Source: Paraglaciecola sp030730205
GTDB taxonomy: Bacteria > Pseudomonadota > Gammaproteobacteria > Enterobacterales > Alteromonadaceae
Assembly (NCBI RefSeq): GCF_052119645.1
Contig: NZ_JBGQOM010000004.1
Span: 124,001-188,000, forward strand
DNA: 64,000 nucleotides
Direction of reading: 5' to 3'
In this document: positions 46,801 through 54,155 of the stretch, one piece after another
How positions within the stretch are numbered: position 1 is the first letter of the stretch
Layout: each line of letters opens with the position of its first letter
Translations under genes and position numbers: made by a program
Notes under the pieces: generated by a model
Database searches by the model: none
What the model was told of the DNA's origin: nothing
The model's input: the letters and a program-made list of their open reading frames with translations, nothing else

Positions 46801-46911
46801 TTACCAGAGCAAATTGTTGCAACAGGCTATTCGTGTCGTAGTCAGGTGGCAAGAATGGCGGAGTTCAAGCCTAAACACCCCTTAGAAGTGCTGCTTGAAA
46901 GTCTTCATTGA
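43873..46911 (+). CDS. ydiJ: YdiJ family FAD/4Fe-4S oxidoreductase (D-2-hydroxyglutarate dehydrogenase-like)
   Basis: 1012 residues, close to E. coli YdiJ (1018). An N-terminal FAD-binding (PCMH-type) domain contains FSARGGGTGTNGQSL and the C-terminal FAD oxidase domain region. The second half has Cys-rich iron-sulphur motifs (CNGNGLCFNYDTTSPMCP and CLACKACSSQCPVSVDVP near residue 670) and a CCG-like Cys pair near the end (AVGCCGMAGTFGHE). E. coli YdiJ has been reported to oxidise D-2-hydroxyglutarate; applying this here is by homology. The ribosome site is weak, and ATGs at 43873 and 43876 are both possible. Single gene. Confidence 0.9.
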   Translation: MMNNLPFLDPQETIAPDYSDFLAALKSTAFSGDIKMSYGSRLAVATDNSIYQQLPQAVILPKSIDDLSLIGQTAAQFPSVRFSARGGGTGTNGQSLTPGLIVDLSRYMNKVLEVNADEQWVRVQAGVVKDQLNDVLRPLGYFFAPDLSTSNRATIGGMVNTDASGQGSLVYGKTSDHVLGLTSVLVDGTVLRSQPMSMDEAQTLAQEPTVVGNIAKQLIETCVGKREQILTKFPRMNRFLTGYDLEHALNDELSQLDISRVITGSEGSLAFVAEAKLNITPIAKHKALVNIKYDSFESALRHAPSMVAAQATSVETVDSNVLNLAKQDIIWHSVKDLITDVPDKVVLGLNMVEYNSNDQAGIELKIAELRARLDKDIELNRCGVIGYQLTYDTAEINKIYGMRKKSVGLLGKTKGEKKPLAFVEDTGVPPENLADFIMEFRALLDARGLHYGMFGHVDAGVLHVRPALDMCDPAQEAMIPEISDAVAALVAKYGGLIWGEHGKGYRSEYSPTFFGEELYAELRKIKTAFDPLNKMNPGKICTPFESGDALVRVSDQKRGGFDRQIPIDVRASFEPAMSCNGNGLCFNYDTTSPMCPSFKITGDRRHSPKGRAGIIREWLRLLSKQNIDVANLEKSGKSEAWYTKLSNSLSKQHEADFSHEVLEVMDGCLACKACSSQCPVSVDVPGFRARFLNIYYRRYSRPLKDYLVGNIENMAPLMAKMPSMVNFFLRQDWFNNSIRKTVGYVDTPHLSVPTLEQRLDSDIQHFDLAQLKGLSETQKAKKVCIVQDPFTSYYEAGVVDALAQLITKLGYEPVLLPFMPNGKPQHVKGFLDKFAKTAQNAAGLLNELQQLAIPLVGIDPSMVLCYRDEYTKVLGGQRGSFQVQLVHEWLLTIDLPAKSVPSEPARYALFGHCSEKTALPASEAQWQTVFSKFGLALQPIAVGCCGMAGTFGHEQSHVSQSKGLYELSWQEQIAQFLPEQIVATGYSCRSQVARMAEFKPKHPLEVLLESLH

Positions 46912-46984
46912 GAAGGTGGCAATAGGGTAGAGCGTAGTTAAAACCTTGAAAGGTTCACCACAACTAAACTCTCCCTTTTTCAAA

Positions 46985-47443
46985 CTAGTGGGTGTATTCC
47001 ACTTTGTTGAGTGTGAAGTTTGCTAGACCGCACGTCATACATTGACGTGGTACCCCAGCATCCATAAACACCGAGCCGACTGATCGGAATCCTTGTTGTT
47101 GATAATAATTAACACCTTCCAACTCACATAAAATCTGCACTTGTTGCAGTCCTTGTTGTTCTGCAATACTGATTAATGCTTTAAAAAGTAATTGATACAC
47201 TTCTGGACCTCGAAATTGAGGTTCAACCGCTATTCGACCTATTTCACCCGTGGGAGTGATACGACCTGTCGCTACTTCTTGATTGTTTTCATCAACCACC
47301 AATACATGACTTGCACCATGGTCTTGTTGGTCAAATTCGTATTCGATAGGAATACGCCATTGGCATACAAATATCTTTTCTCTAATTTTACGAAGCTTGT
47401 GTTCTTCGTTTCCCCAGTCGACGTTTCTTACTGTAAACGCCAT
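46985..47443 (-). CDS. GNAT family N-acetyltransferase
   Basis: 152 residues. The acetyl-CoA-binding motif A region is IGRIAVEPQFRGPEVYQLLFKAL, with the usual G-x-G/A loop replaced by FRGPEV. The later YYQQQGFRSVG segment is typical of GNAT proteins. A Cys-rich MTCGLANF end is unusual. AGGAG lies 7 bases before the ATG. It follows roxA by 12 bases and is probably co-transcribed with it, which might point to a protein or ribosome target, but the substrate is unknown. Confidence 0.85.
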   Translation of the reverse strand: MAFTVRNVDWGNEEHKLRKIREKIFVCQWRIPIEYEFDQQDHGASHVLVVDENNQEVATGRITPTGEIGRIAVEPQFRGPEVYQLLFKALISIAEQQGLQQVQILCELEGVNYYQQQGFRSVGSVFMDAGVPRQCMTCGLANFTLNKVEYTH

Positions 47444-47455
47444 GACTGACTCCTT

Positions 47456-48604
47456 TTATTCAGGAAACCAAAATCCTGAATTCACCAGTTTAGCTAATGT
47501 TTGTGTAAAAAATAAACAAATTTCTGGTTTTTTTTGTGACTCTAGGCTGAAATTGGGGGAATTCAGAAAGTTTAGTACGAAGTTTTTATGCTCTGCGGCA
47601 ATTGAAAACATTTGCCCTTCGACGAAAAAAATAAAGTCTGCATTTTCAGTGCTTTGCTGTTCAGTAAACATCGCTTTTATGCCAGTCTCACGCACAAAAT
47701 AAACGCCACTTAGCAGCAGCTCACTGATTTCTGCTTCACTATATTTGTCTTCTTCGTTGAGCTCATTGCTGGATAAACGATTGGTTTCACTTAAATATTG
47801 AGTCAGCCAATGGTCAAAATGCGGAGTGTTTACGCTCTCTAAAAGCAAACGTTTAAATTGCTGTAATTCTTGTTGCTTTATTTCACCAGGGAATGGCCTT
47901 AATTCAACAGATTGATCTTTATACCGCTTGTTAAAGAGATTGTGCTCTAAGGCATAATCAGCAAATGATGTAAGTAATTCTTGTTGAGAAGGGGCTCTAA
48001 AACCAACTGAGTAATTCATACAGTCTTCTAAGGCAACACCATTGTGGGGATGGTGCGGCGGTATGTAAATTATATCGCCAGGCTGCAAAATTTCATCAAT
48101 AACAGGGCTAAAGTCGCTAATTTGTTTTAAATCTGCATGGGGCAACGATTCAGAGTAATTGCCAGGCAAACCTATTTGCCAACGTCTGGTACCTTTTCCT
48201 TGGATGATAAATACATCATATTGGTCAATGTGCGGACCAACGCCTGCTTTAGCATTTGAGAAACTTACCATTAGGTCTGTCATGCGCCAGTGTGGAATAA
48301 ATGCGAAGCAGCGCATTAGTTCATCTGCGTCAGGTATAAATTGATCAACCTTTTGCACCAATAGGCTCCACGCTCCTATGCAGTGGGCATTGATATCCTC
48401 AAACGGCCCATGAGCAACATGCCACGATTCTTTGTGTTGGCTGATTAACCGAGAATCGACCGAATCTTCAAGGGCTAAGCCAGCGAGTTCGTTCTCATCT
48501 AATGGATCGATAAAATCCCGAAAACCTTGTTTGATCACTAGCGGTTTTTTTTGCCAATAATCACGTAAGAAGGTTTCTTGGTCAAAATTATGTAATTGGT
48601 ACAT
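47456..48604 (-). CDS. roxA: Ribosomal protein uL16 3-hydroxylase (cupin oxygenase)
   Basis: 382 residues, E. coli RoxA/YcfD 373. The JmjC-type iron site H125-x-D127 in GPHIDQYDVF and H187 in PPHHPHNGV falls at the same residue numbers as in E. coli. The enzyme is a 2-oxoglutarate and iron(II) oxygenase that hydroxylates an Arg of ribosomal protein L16. The start YQLHNFDQETFLRDYWQKKPLVIK is typical. The Shine-Dalgarno sequence is weak. The GNAT gene follows after 12 bases. Confidence 0.93.
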   Translation of the reverse strand: MYQLHNFDQETFLRDYWQKKPLVIKQGFRDFIDPLDENELAGLALEDSVDSRLISQHKESWHVAHGPFEDINAHCIGAWSLLVQKVDQFIPDADELMRCFAFIPHWRMTDLMVSFSNAKAGVGPHIDQYDVFIIQGKGTRRWQIGLPGNYSESLPHADLKQISDFSPVIDEILQPGDIIYIPPHHPHNGVALEDCMNYSVGFRAPSQQELLTSFADYALEHNLFNKRYKDQSVELRPFPGEIKQQELQQFKRLLLESVNTPHFDHWLTQYLSETNRLSSNELNEEDKYSEAEISELLLSGVYFVRETGIKAMFTEQQSTENADFIFFVEGQMFSIAAEHKNFVLNFLNSPNFSLESQKKPEICLFFTQTLAKLVNSGFWFPE

Positions 48605-48641
48605 TGAATGGATATCGTCATGAAATTATCGGGGCAGTTTA

Positions 48642-49862
48642 TCATTTACGCCCAATTAACCAATAGGTGATGACTTTTCCGACACCTTTTACTTGAATTT
48701 CGCCACGCTCAACAAAATGAAAAACATCTTTAGCTAAGTCATAAGTGGTTTGAGTGGTTTGTATTTTATGGCCTTGCCCATGGCTTTCCATTCTTGAGGC
48801 CAAATTAACGGCTTCTCCCCACATGTCGTAACTAAACTTATTTTTGCCAATTACACCAGCCACCACTTCACCGCAACCAATCCCTATTCTCAAACCGGTT
48901 GCCAAATGATGTTGAATACTGAATTCTTCAAATTTTTCCTGCATATCTAAGGCACATTGACAACATTGAATGGCATGCTTTGCATTCGCGTGCGGTAAGC
49001 CACATGCGGCCATATAGCTATCGCCACTGGTCTTAATTTTTTCTAAGCCATGTTGTTGGGCAAGCAGGTCGAAATGACAGAATAGTTCGTTTAGCAACAA
49101 GACTAATTTTTGTGGATCCATACTTTTACATAAAGGCGTGAAATTTTGAATATCGGCAAACAAGATGCTTGCTTGAGCAAAGTAGTCAGCAATCAGAGAG
49201 TTAGAGTGTTTCAGTCGGTCAGCAATACTGGTGGGTAAAATATTCAGTAAAAGTTGCTCAGAGCGTTTTTTTTCAAGGGCTAATTTCTGCCAACTACGAT
49301 AAATATTTTTTTGAATATGGTAGCTACAAAGCAAACAGGCGAGGGCAAGTAGTATTGCGCTAGACAGTTTAAACATCTGTTGTGCATTCTGCTGTGACCA
49401 AGACGAAGTCGCGTGGTAATACAATTCACTTAATAGAAATAAGCCAGTAAAAAGGCCGCAACAAACCCATTTATAACCACTTTCTTTCGCAGTGAAAAAA
49501 AACGGACAACAAACCACCGCTAATAAATAGAAAAAGTGGATGTAGAGATTAAGTTGCCACAACAAGCTAGTCCAGATTAAGTTGCCAATATATACGCTGA
49601 TGAGCAGCAGCTTGGCGTACAAATAATCGCTTTGAGCATTCAGTAGCGGAACAAAACACAATAAAATTGTGGTGCTAATGATGATGATAAATTGGTCGTA
49701 ACCAACGTCGTGCCAATACCAGATAGCCCCCGGAATTTGACAGAACGAAACAAATATAACCAAAAAAGCTATGATGTTGGTAAGGCGTATAGGCGTAAAG
49801 TTTTCGTCTGAGTGGTGGGTGTTGCCCGCCCAAACCCAGCGTTTAAGAACGTGTTTTAACAT
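48642..49862 (-). CDS. Membrane class III adenylate/guanylate cyclase
   Basis: 406 residues. Six hydrophobic segments occupy about 28-185, followed by a short linker and a class III cyclase domain (about 230-400). Metal-binding D237 (ILFADIQNFT) and D281 (TSGDSYMAACG) are present. The purine-contact Lys K277 (KIKT) and Asp in SYDMWGEAVNLASRM predict ATP as substrate, and the catalytic Asn and Arg lie in NLASRM. Probably makes cyclic AMP in response to a membrane signal. AAGGGA lies 7 bases upstream. Independent of roxA. Confidence 0.88.
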   Translation of the reverse strand: MLKHVLKRWVWAGNTHHSDENFTPIRLTNIIAFLVIFVSFCQIPGAIWYWHDVGYDQFIIIISTTILLCFVPLLNAQSDYLYAKLLLISVYIGNLIWTSLLWQLNLYIHFFYLLAVVCCPFFFTAKESGYKWVCCGLFTGLFLLSELYYHATSSWSQQNAQQMFKLSSAILLALACLLCSYHIQKNIYRSWQKLALEKKRSEQLLLNILPTSIADRLKHSNSLIADYFAQASILFADIQNFTPLCKSMDPQKLVLLLNELFCHFDLLAQQHGLEKIKTSGDSYMAACGLPHANAKHAIQCCQCALDMQEKFEEFSIQHHLATGLRIGIGCGEVVAGVIGKNKFSYDMWGEAVNLASRMESHGQGHKIQTTQTTYDLAKDVFHFVERGEIQVKGVGKVITYWLIGRK

Positions 49863-49884
49863 TTTTAAATCCCTTTAAAAATAA

Positions 49885-49914
49885 CTAAACCCGACTAAGT
49901 CTAGTCGGGTTTGC
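49885..49914 (-). terminator. Rho-independent terminator of purB operon
   Basis: Perfect 11-base stem AAACCCGACTA/TAGTCGGGTTT with a 4-base loop, followed on the minus strand by TTTAGTTATTTTT. It lies downstream of purB. Confidence 0.8.
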
Positions 49915-49963
49915 TAAAATTGGGATATAAAATTGCTCGGTTTTTAGATCAAATTATTGGTTA

Positions 49964-51337
49964 CTATTGTTCCAGTTGCTCAACAAACGCAATGGCACGT
50001 CCAATATAATTAGCCGGTGTGACACCTTTTAATTGCGTTTTTACCGCATCAGGTAAATCAAGGGTATCGATAAAGTCTGCCATAATTGTCTGGTTTACTT
50101 TTTTACCTCGAGTGAGCTCCTTGAGTTTTTCATAGGGCTTTTCAATACCGTGACGACGCATCACGGTTTGCACTGGCTCTGCCAATAGCTCCCAGTTGTT
50201 ATCCAATTCGTCTAATAAGCTTTGCTCATTCACTTGTAGCTTGCTGATCCCTTTTAAAGAGGCCTGATAAGCAATAACAGAATAAGCTACCCCAACGCCT
50301 AAATTGCGTAATACCGTTGAGTCAGTTAAATCTCTTTGCCAACGAGATACCGGTAGTTTTGCAGATAAGTGACTGAACATCGCATTCGCCAACCCTAAGT
50401 TGCCCTCAGAGTTTTCAAAGTCGATGGGGTTGACCTTATGGGGCATGGTCGAAGAACCGATTTCGCCTGCGATTGTTTTTTGTTTGAAGTGCCCTAAAGC
50501 GATATAACCCCAAATGTCTCGGTCAAAATCTAACAATATGGTATTAAAACGGGCTATCGCATCAAACAACTCGGCAATATAGTCATGGGGTTCTATTTGG
50601 GTAGTAAAGGCATTCCAAGTGATCCCTAAACTCGCTACAAACTCTCCAGCAAACTGGTGCCAGTCAAATTCAGGATAGGCAACCATGTGAGCATTGTAAT
50701 TACCCACTGCGCCATTAATTTTGCCTAACATATCAACTGCCGCAATTTGTTGGCGTTGACGCTCTAATCGAATCATCACGTTAGCCATTTCTTTACCCAT
50801 CGTAGTGGGGGTTGCTGGCTGGCCGTGAGTTCTAGCCATCATTGCTACCGATTTTAACTCGATGGCTAAGCGTTTTAATTCGCTGATGAGCTTATCGCAA
50901 TAAGGAAGAATGACTTCATCTCGTGCTTCTGACAGCATCAGAGCATGAGACAAATTATTAATGTCTTCTGAGGTGCAAGCAAAGTGAATAAACTCGTTTA
51001 CCGCATGCAGCTCAGCATTATTGGCTACTTTTTCTTTTAAAAAGTATTCCACGGCTTTGACATCGTGATTGGTCGTGCGCTCAATATCTTTAATACGTTG
51101 GGCATCTTCTAAGTTAAAGTTTTTAGCGATGGAATCCAAAAAATCAGTGGCTTGTTGGCTAAATTCCGGAACTTCTACAATGGCAGGGGCGCTAGCTAAT
51201 TTTTGTAACCATCGGATTTCAACAATAACCCGATATTTTAGTAAACCAAACTCGCTAAAGATTGTTCTTAATTCAGCAGATTTATCACCGTACCGTCCAT
51301 CAATGGGCGATATAGCTGACAATGCAGTTAAGTTCAT
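49964..51337 (-). CDS. purB: Adenylosuccinate lyase
   Basis: 457 residues, E. coli PurB 456. It cleaves succinylaminoimidazole-carboxamide ribotide and adenylosuccinate in purine synthesis. The fumarase-superfamily signature is GSSTMPHKVNPIDFEN, with TNHDVKAVEYFLKE and the catalytic region SEDINNLSHALML. The frame extends to 51481, but AGGAG sits 6 bases before the ATG at 51337 and the family start (MNLTALSAISPIDGRYGD) fixes it. Last gene of mnmA-hflD-purB, with 8 bases to hflD. The same order as E. coli. Confidence 0.97.
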   Translation of the reverse strand: MNLTALSAISPIDGRYGDKSAELRTIFSEFGLLKYRVIVEIRWLQKLASAPAIVEVPEFSQQATDFLDSIAKNFNLEDAQRIKDIERTTNHDVKAVEYFLKEKVANNAELHAVNEFIHFACTSEDINNLSHALMLSEARDEVILPYCDKLISELKRLAIELKSVAMMARTHGQPATPTTMGKEMANVMIRLERQRQQIAAVDMLGKINGAVGNYNAHMVAYPEFDWHQFAGEFVASLGITWNAFTTQIEPHDYIAELFDAIARFNTILLDFDRDIWGYIALGHFKQKTIAGEIGSSTMPHKVNPIDFENSEGNLGLANAMFSHLSAKLPVSRWQRDLTDSTVLRNLGVGVAYSVIAYQASLKGISKLQVNEQSLLDELDNNWELLAEPVQTVMRRHGIEKPYEKLKELTRGKKVNQTIMADFIDTLDLPDAVKTQLKGVTPANYIGRAIAFVEQLEQ

Positions 51338-51345
51338 TTTGACTC

Positions 51346-51990
51346 CTAGTTTACCGTAGTAGATTGATTTAAAACTAATTTGGCATCGCGCAATATGCTC
51401 TGCCGACTGAATAAAATTTGGCGTCTTTTGCCACCAAGTTGACGCCATAACACCGCCGCCCGTACTCCTGCAAGCAAACAAGCTCTGACTTTGTGCTGGT
51501 TATCGTTGCGTTTCAACAAGGCGGGAGTTCCTGCAATTTGAATTTTACGACCCACTGGACTAATTACGTCACTATAAATGGCAGCGAGATTACTCATCAT
51601 TTGGCCATCTAGAATGTCCATGTGTAATTGTTGACGTTGTATTTGTCCGACGCGGTCACCCAAGCTCTGCATGACTTTTTTGTTGCCACTCACTTTGCGT
51701 TCTAAGGTAAGTAAGTTTGCAACGTATCGTGTAATTTCGATATCTTTGAGCTTATCGTCATTGCCCAATTGATTAATTAGGGTAGAAAATCCTAGATAAA
51801 GCTCACCCAATGAACCAAACACATCAATCGTATTCTGTGGCGTGGTAATAACGATACTATTGATACTGGCGTTGAAGGCTTTTTCATTCACTTCGCCGGT
51901 TCTTGCAATTTGTTTAACTAAAGCGGCTGCTTGGCATACGCCTGCTAGTGCAAGATTACGGTTGTAAAATTGGTGTTTTTCATTTGTCAT
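51346..51990 (-). CDS. hflD: HflD (lysogenization regulator / purB-linked protein)
   Basis: 214 residues, E. coli HflD 213. The all-helical family shows RNLALAGVCQAAALVKQIART, VFGSLGELYLGFSTLI and a C-terminal VRACLLAGVRAAVLWRQLGG. HflD associates with the inner membrane and in E. coli interacts with phage lambda CII. A normal housekeeping role is not established. It begins 1 base after mnmA ends and purB follows after 8 bases, a conserved operon. Confidence 0.94.
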   Translation of the reverse strand: MTNEKHQFYNRNLALAGVCQAAALVKQIARTGEVNEKAFNASINSIVITTPQNTIDVFGSLGELYLGFSTLINQLGNDDKLKDIEITRYVANLLTLERKVSGNKKVMQSLGDRVGQIQRQQLHMDILDGQMMSNLAAIYSDVISPVGRKIQIAGTPALLKRNDNQHKVRACLLAGVRAAVLWRQLGGKRRQILFSRQSILRDAKLVLNQSTTVN

Positions 51991-51991
51991 G

Positions 51992-53149
51992 TTAGCGAAT
52001 ATAACTCTCTATAATGCCGCCACCTAAACAGACTTCATCAGCGTAGAAAACAGCAGATTGGCCAGGAGTAACGGCTTTTTGAGGCTCGTCAAAAAGAACC
52101 TGAACTGAACCGTCTTTTTGTGGGCTTACCACACAGGGGATGTCTGCTTGACGGTAGCGAGTTTTTACTACGCAGCGCAAGGTCTGCTGAGGGCCGGCTC
52201 TGTCTACCCAATGCAATTGTTTGGCAATCAGACCTTTAGAATAAAGGCGAGGGTGGTTAGCGCCTTGCCCAACAATTAACACGTTTCGCGCCACGTCTTT
52301 GTCGACCACGTACCATGGGTCTTCAGAAAAATCTTTTAAACCACCGATCAGTAAGCCTTTTCGTTGGCCTAAGGTGTGGTACATCAAACCTTCGTGACGG
52401 CCAATCACTTGTCCTTCGCTGGTTTCAATATCGCCAGGTTGGGCGGGCAAATATTGCCCTAAGAAATCTTTGAATTTGCGCTCACCGATAAAACAAATAC
52501 CCGTACTGTCTTTTTTGTCATGAGTGACTAAGCCTTGTTCTAAGGCAATTTTCCTGACTTCAGGCTTTTCAATATGACCAATAGGAAACAGCGTTTGCGC
52601 AATGTGTTCGTGAGATAAGGTGTATAAAAAATAACTTTGATCTTTATTACCATCTAAACCACGTAACATTTGCCACTGACCAGATGCGTTTGAACGCTGC
52701 ACGTAATGACCTGTCGCAATAAAATCAGCGTTTAATTCTTCTGCGGCAAACTCCAAAAAAGCCTTAAACTTGATTTCTTTATTGCACATGATATCTGGAT
52801 TAGGGGTACGGCCCGACCGATATTCGTCAAGAAAATACTCAAAGACATTATCCCAATATTCAGCCGCAAAATTAATGGTGTGCAAATGAATACCCAGTTT
52901 ATCTGCAACGGCTTGTGCATCTTTTAAATCTTCCGCAGCAGCGCAATATTCAGAATTATCGTCTTCTTCCCAATTTTTCATAAACAGGCCTTCAACTTGG
53001 TAGCCCTGCTTTTGTAGTAAATAGGCAGACACAGAAGAGTCAACTCCTCCAGACATTCCAACGATGACCTTGACGCGGCTGTTGTCTTGTTTTGTTGAGT
53101 CTACCTCTGATGAGTGTGGACCGAAAATTGGGGCTGTGTCTGAGACCAT
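51992..53149 (-). CDS. mnmA: tRNA-specific 2-thiouridylase MnmA
   Basis: 385 residues, E. coli MnmA 368. PP-loop GMSGGVDSS at about 31-39. The catalytic Cys pair is C122 (IMCNKEIKF) and C219 (STGICFIGERKF). It adds the 2-thio group to U34 of Lys, Glu and Gln tRNAs with sulphur from the Tus relay. The N terminus carries about 18 extra residues relative to E. coli. No Shine-Dalgarno sequence is seen before the ATG at 53149, but the next in-frame Met is within the P-loop. Confidence 0.96.
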   Translation of the reverse strand: MVSDTAPIFGPHSSEVDSTKQDNSRVKVIVGMSGGVDSSVSAYLLQKQGYQVEGLFMKNWEEDDNSEYCAAAEDLKDAQAVADKLGIHLHTINFAAEYWDNVFEYFLDEYRSGRTPNPDIMCNKEIKFKAFLEFAAEELNADFIATGHYVQRSNASGQWQMLRGLDGNKDQSYFLYTLSHEHIAQTLFPIGHIEKPEVRKIALEQGLVTHDKKDSTGICFIGERKFKDFLGQYLPAQPGDIETSEGQVIGRHEGLMYHTLGQRKGLLIGGLKDFSEDPWYVVDKDVARNVLIVGQGANHPRLYSKGLIAKQLHWVDRAGPQQTLRCVVKTRYRQADIPCVVSPQKDGSVQVLFDEPQKAVTPGQSAVFYADEVCLGGGIIESYIR

Positions 53150-53278
53150 AAAAGCTTATTTAGATGTCGTAAAAAATGGAGCCGAAGTCTAGCAAAAAGC
53201 ACCACTTAAATCATCTCGTTAATTACCACTCCTTAGCCTTAAAAATTTTAAAATGTAACGAAATGCTTGAATACACAC

Positions 53279-53896
53279 TTAAATCAATTTGTATTGACCC
53301 ACATCGATGCCTTCTATCGTCCATTCACCAATACGATATCGAATGAGGCGTAAGGTTGGAAAGCCAACATGGGCTGTCATTCGCCTGACCTGGCGATTGC
53401 GGCCCTCGGTGATAGTGATCGATAACCAAGATGTGGGTATAGCTTGGCGAAATCTAACTGGAGGGTCGCGTAACCACACTGGAGGCTCTGGCATCGTGTG
53501 TACTTTAGCTGGGGCCGTTAATCCATCAGCTAAATGTACGCCATCACATAAAGCCTGAATAGCTTGTGTATCGGGGATACCCTCCACCTGTGCCCAATAC
53601 GTTTTAGCAGTCTTGGCGGTGGGGGAGGCAAGTTGATGTTGTAATTTTCCGTCGTTGGTCAGTACCAAAAGACCTTCGCTGTCTCTGTCTAGGCGACCAG
53701 CTGCATAGACATGTTGTATTGGAATAAAATCCTTCAGAGTTTGGCGACCCTCTTGGTCAGTAAACTGGGTGAGTACATTAAAAGGTTTGTTGAATAGCAC
53801 GACCTTTCGCGCTTCTGATGGTTTGTCGCCGCGCGCTTTTGGCTTGAAGCCTATTCTGCTAACTTTTGTTTGAAAATGTTTTTGCTTAGATGACAT
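53279..53896 (-). CDS. rluE: 23S rRNA pseudouridine synthase RluE
   Basis: 205 residues. The RsuA-family catalytic Asp is D70 in YAAGRLDRDSEGLLVLTNDG. TITEGRNRQVRRMTAHVGFPTLRL is the usual C-terminal motif. Lack of an S4 domain, length (E. coli RluE 217) and the position divergent to icd support RluE, which modifies U2457 of 23S rRNA. A basic N terminus of about 30 residues precedes the catalytic domain. Confidence 0.92.
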   Translation of the reverse strand: MSSKQKHFQTKVSRIGFKPKARGDKPSEARKVVLFNKPFNVLTQFTDQEGRQTLKDFIPIQHVYAAGRLDRDSEGLLVLTNDGKLQHQLASPTAKTAKTYWAQVEGIPDTQAIQALCDGVHLADGLTAPAKVHTMPEPPVWLRDPPVRFRQAIPTSWLSITITEGRNRQVRRMTAHVGFPTLRLIRYRIGEWTIEGIDVGQYKLI

Positions 53897-54155
53897 GTTA
53901 ATAACTGATCTTTATTTGATCTAATAAATCGGATTTAGTTTATTTTCAGTTTGCTTAGCTAAATATAATATGCAAGCAAAACTTGTACTTAACTAACAAG
54001 CGCAGTTATTATTTGTTGATTGTTTAAGCTGGTCTTGCATTTTTCAACTTAAACATAAGCAAAAAGTTTAAATGGAATGACAAAGCATAACCCTACATGC
54101 TTTAGATGTGCCGAATTTCACATGGTGGTGCTCTGCCAATAACAAGAGGTTTAAA

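Noticed and set aside
51338..51481. N-terminal extension of PurB to 51481
   Set aside because: It overlaps the end of hflD. The ATG at 51337 has a strong AGGAG and the family N terminus.
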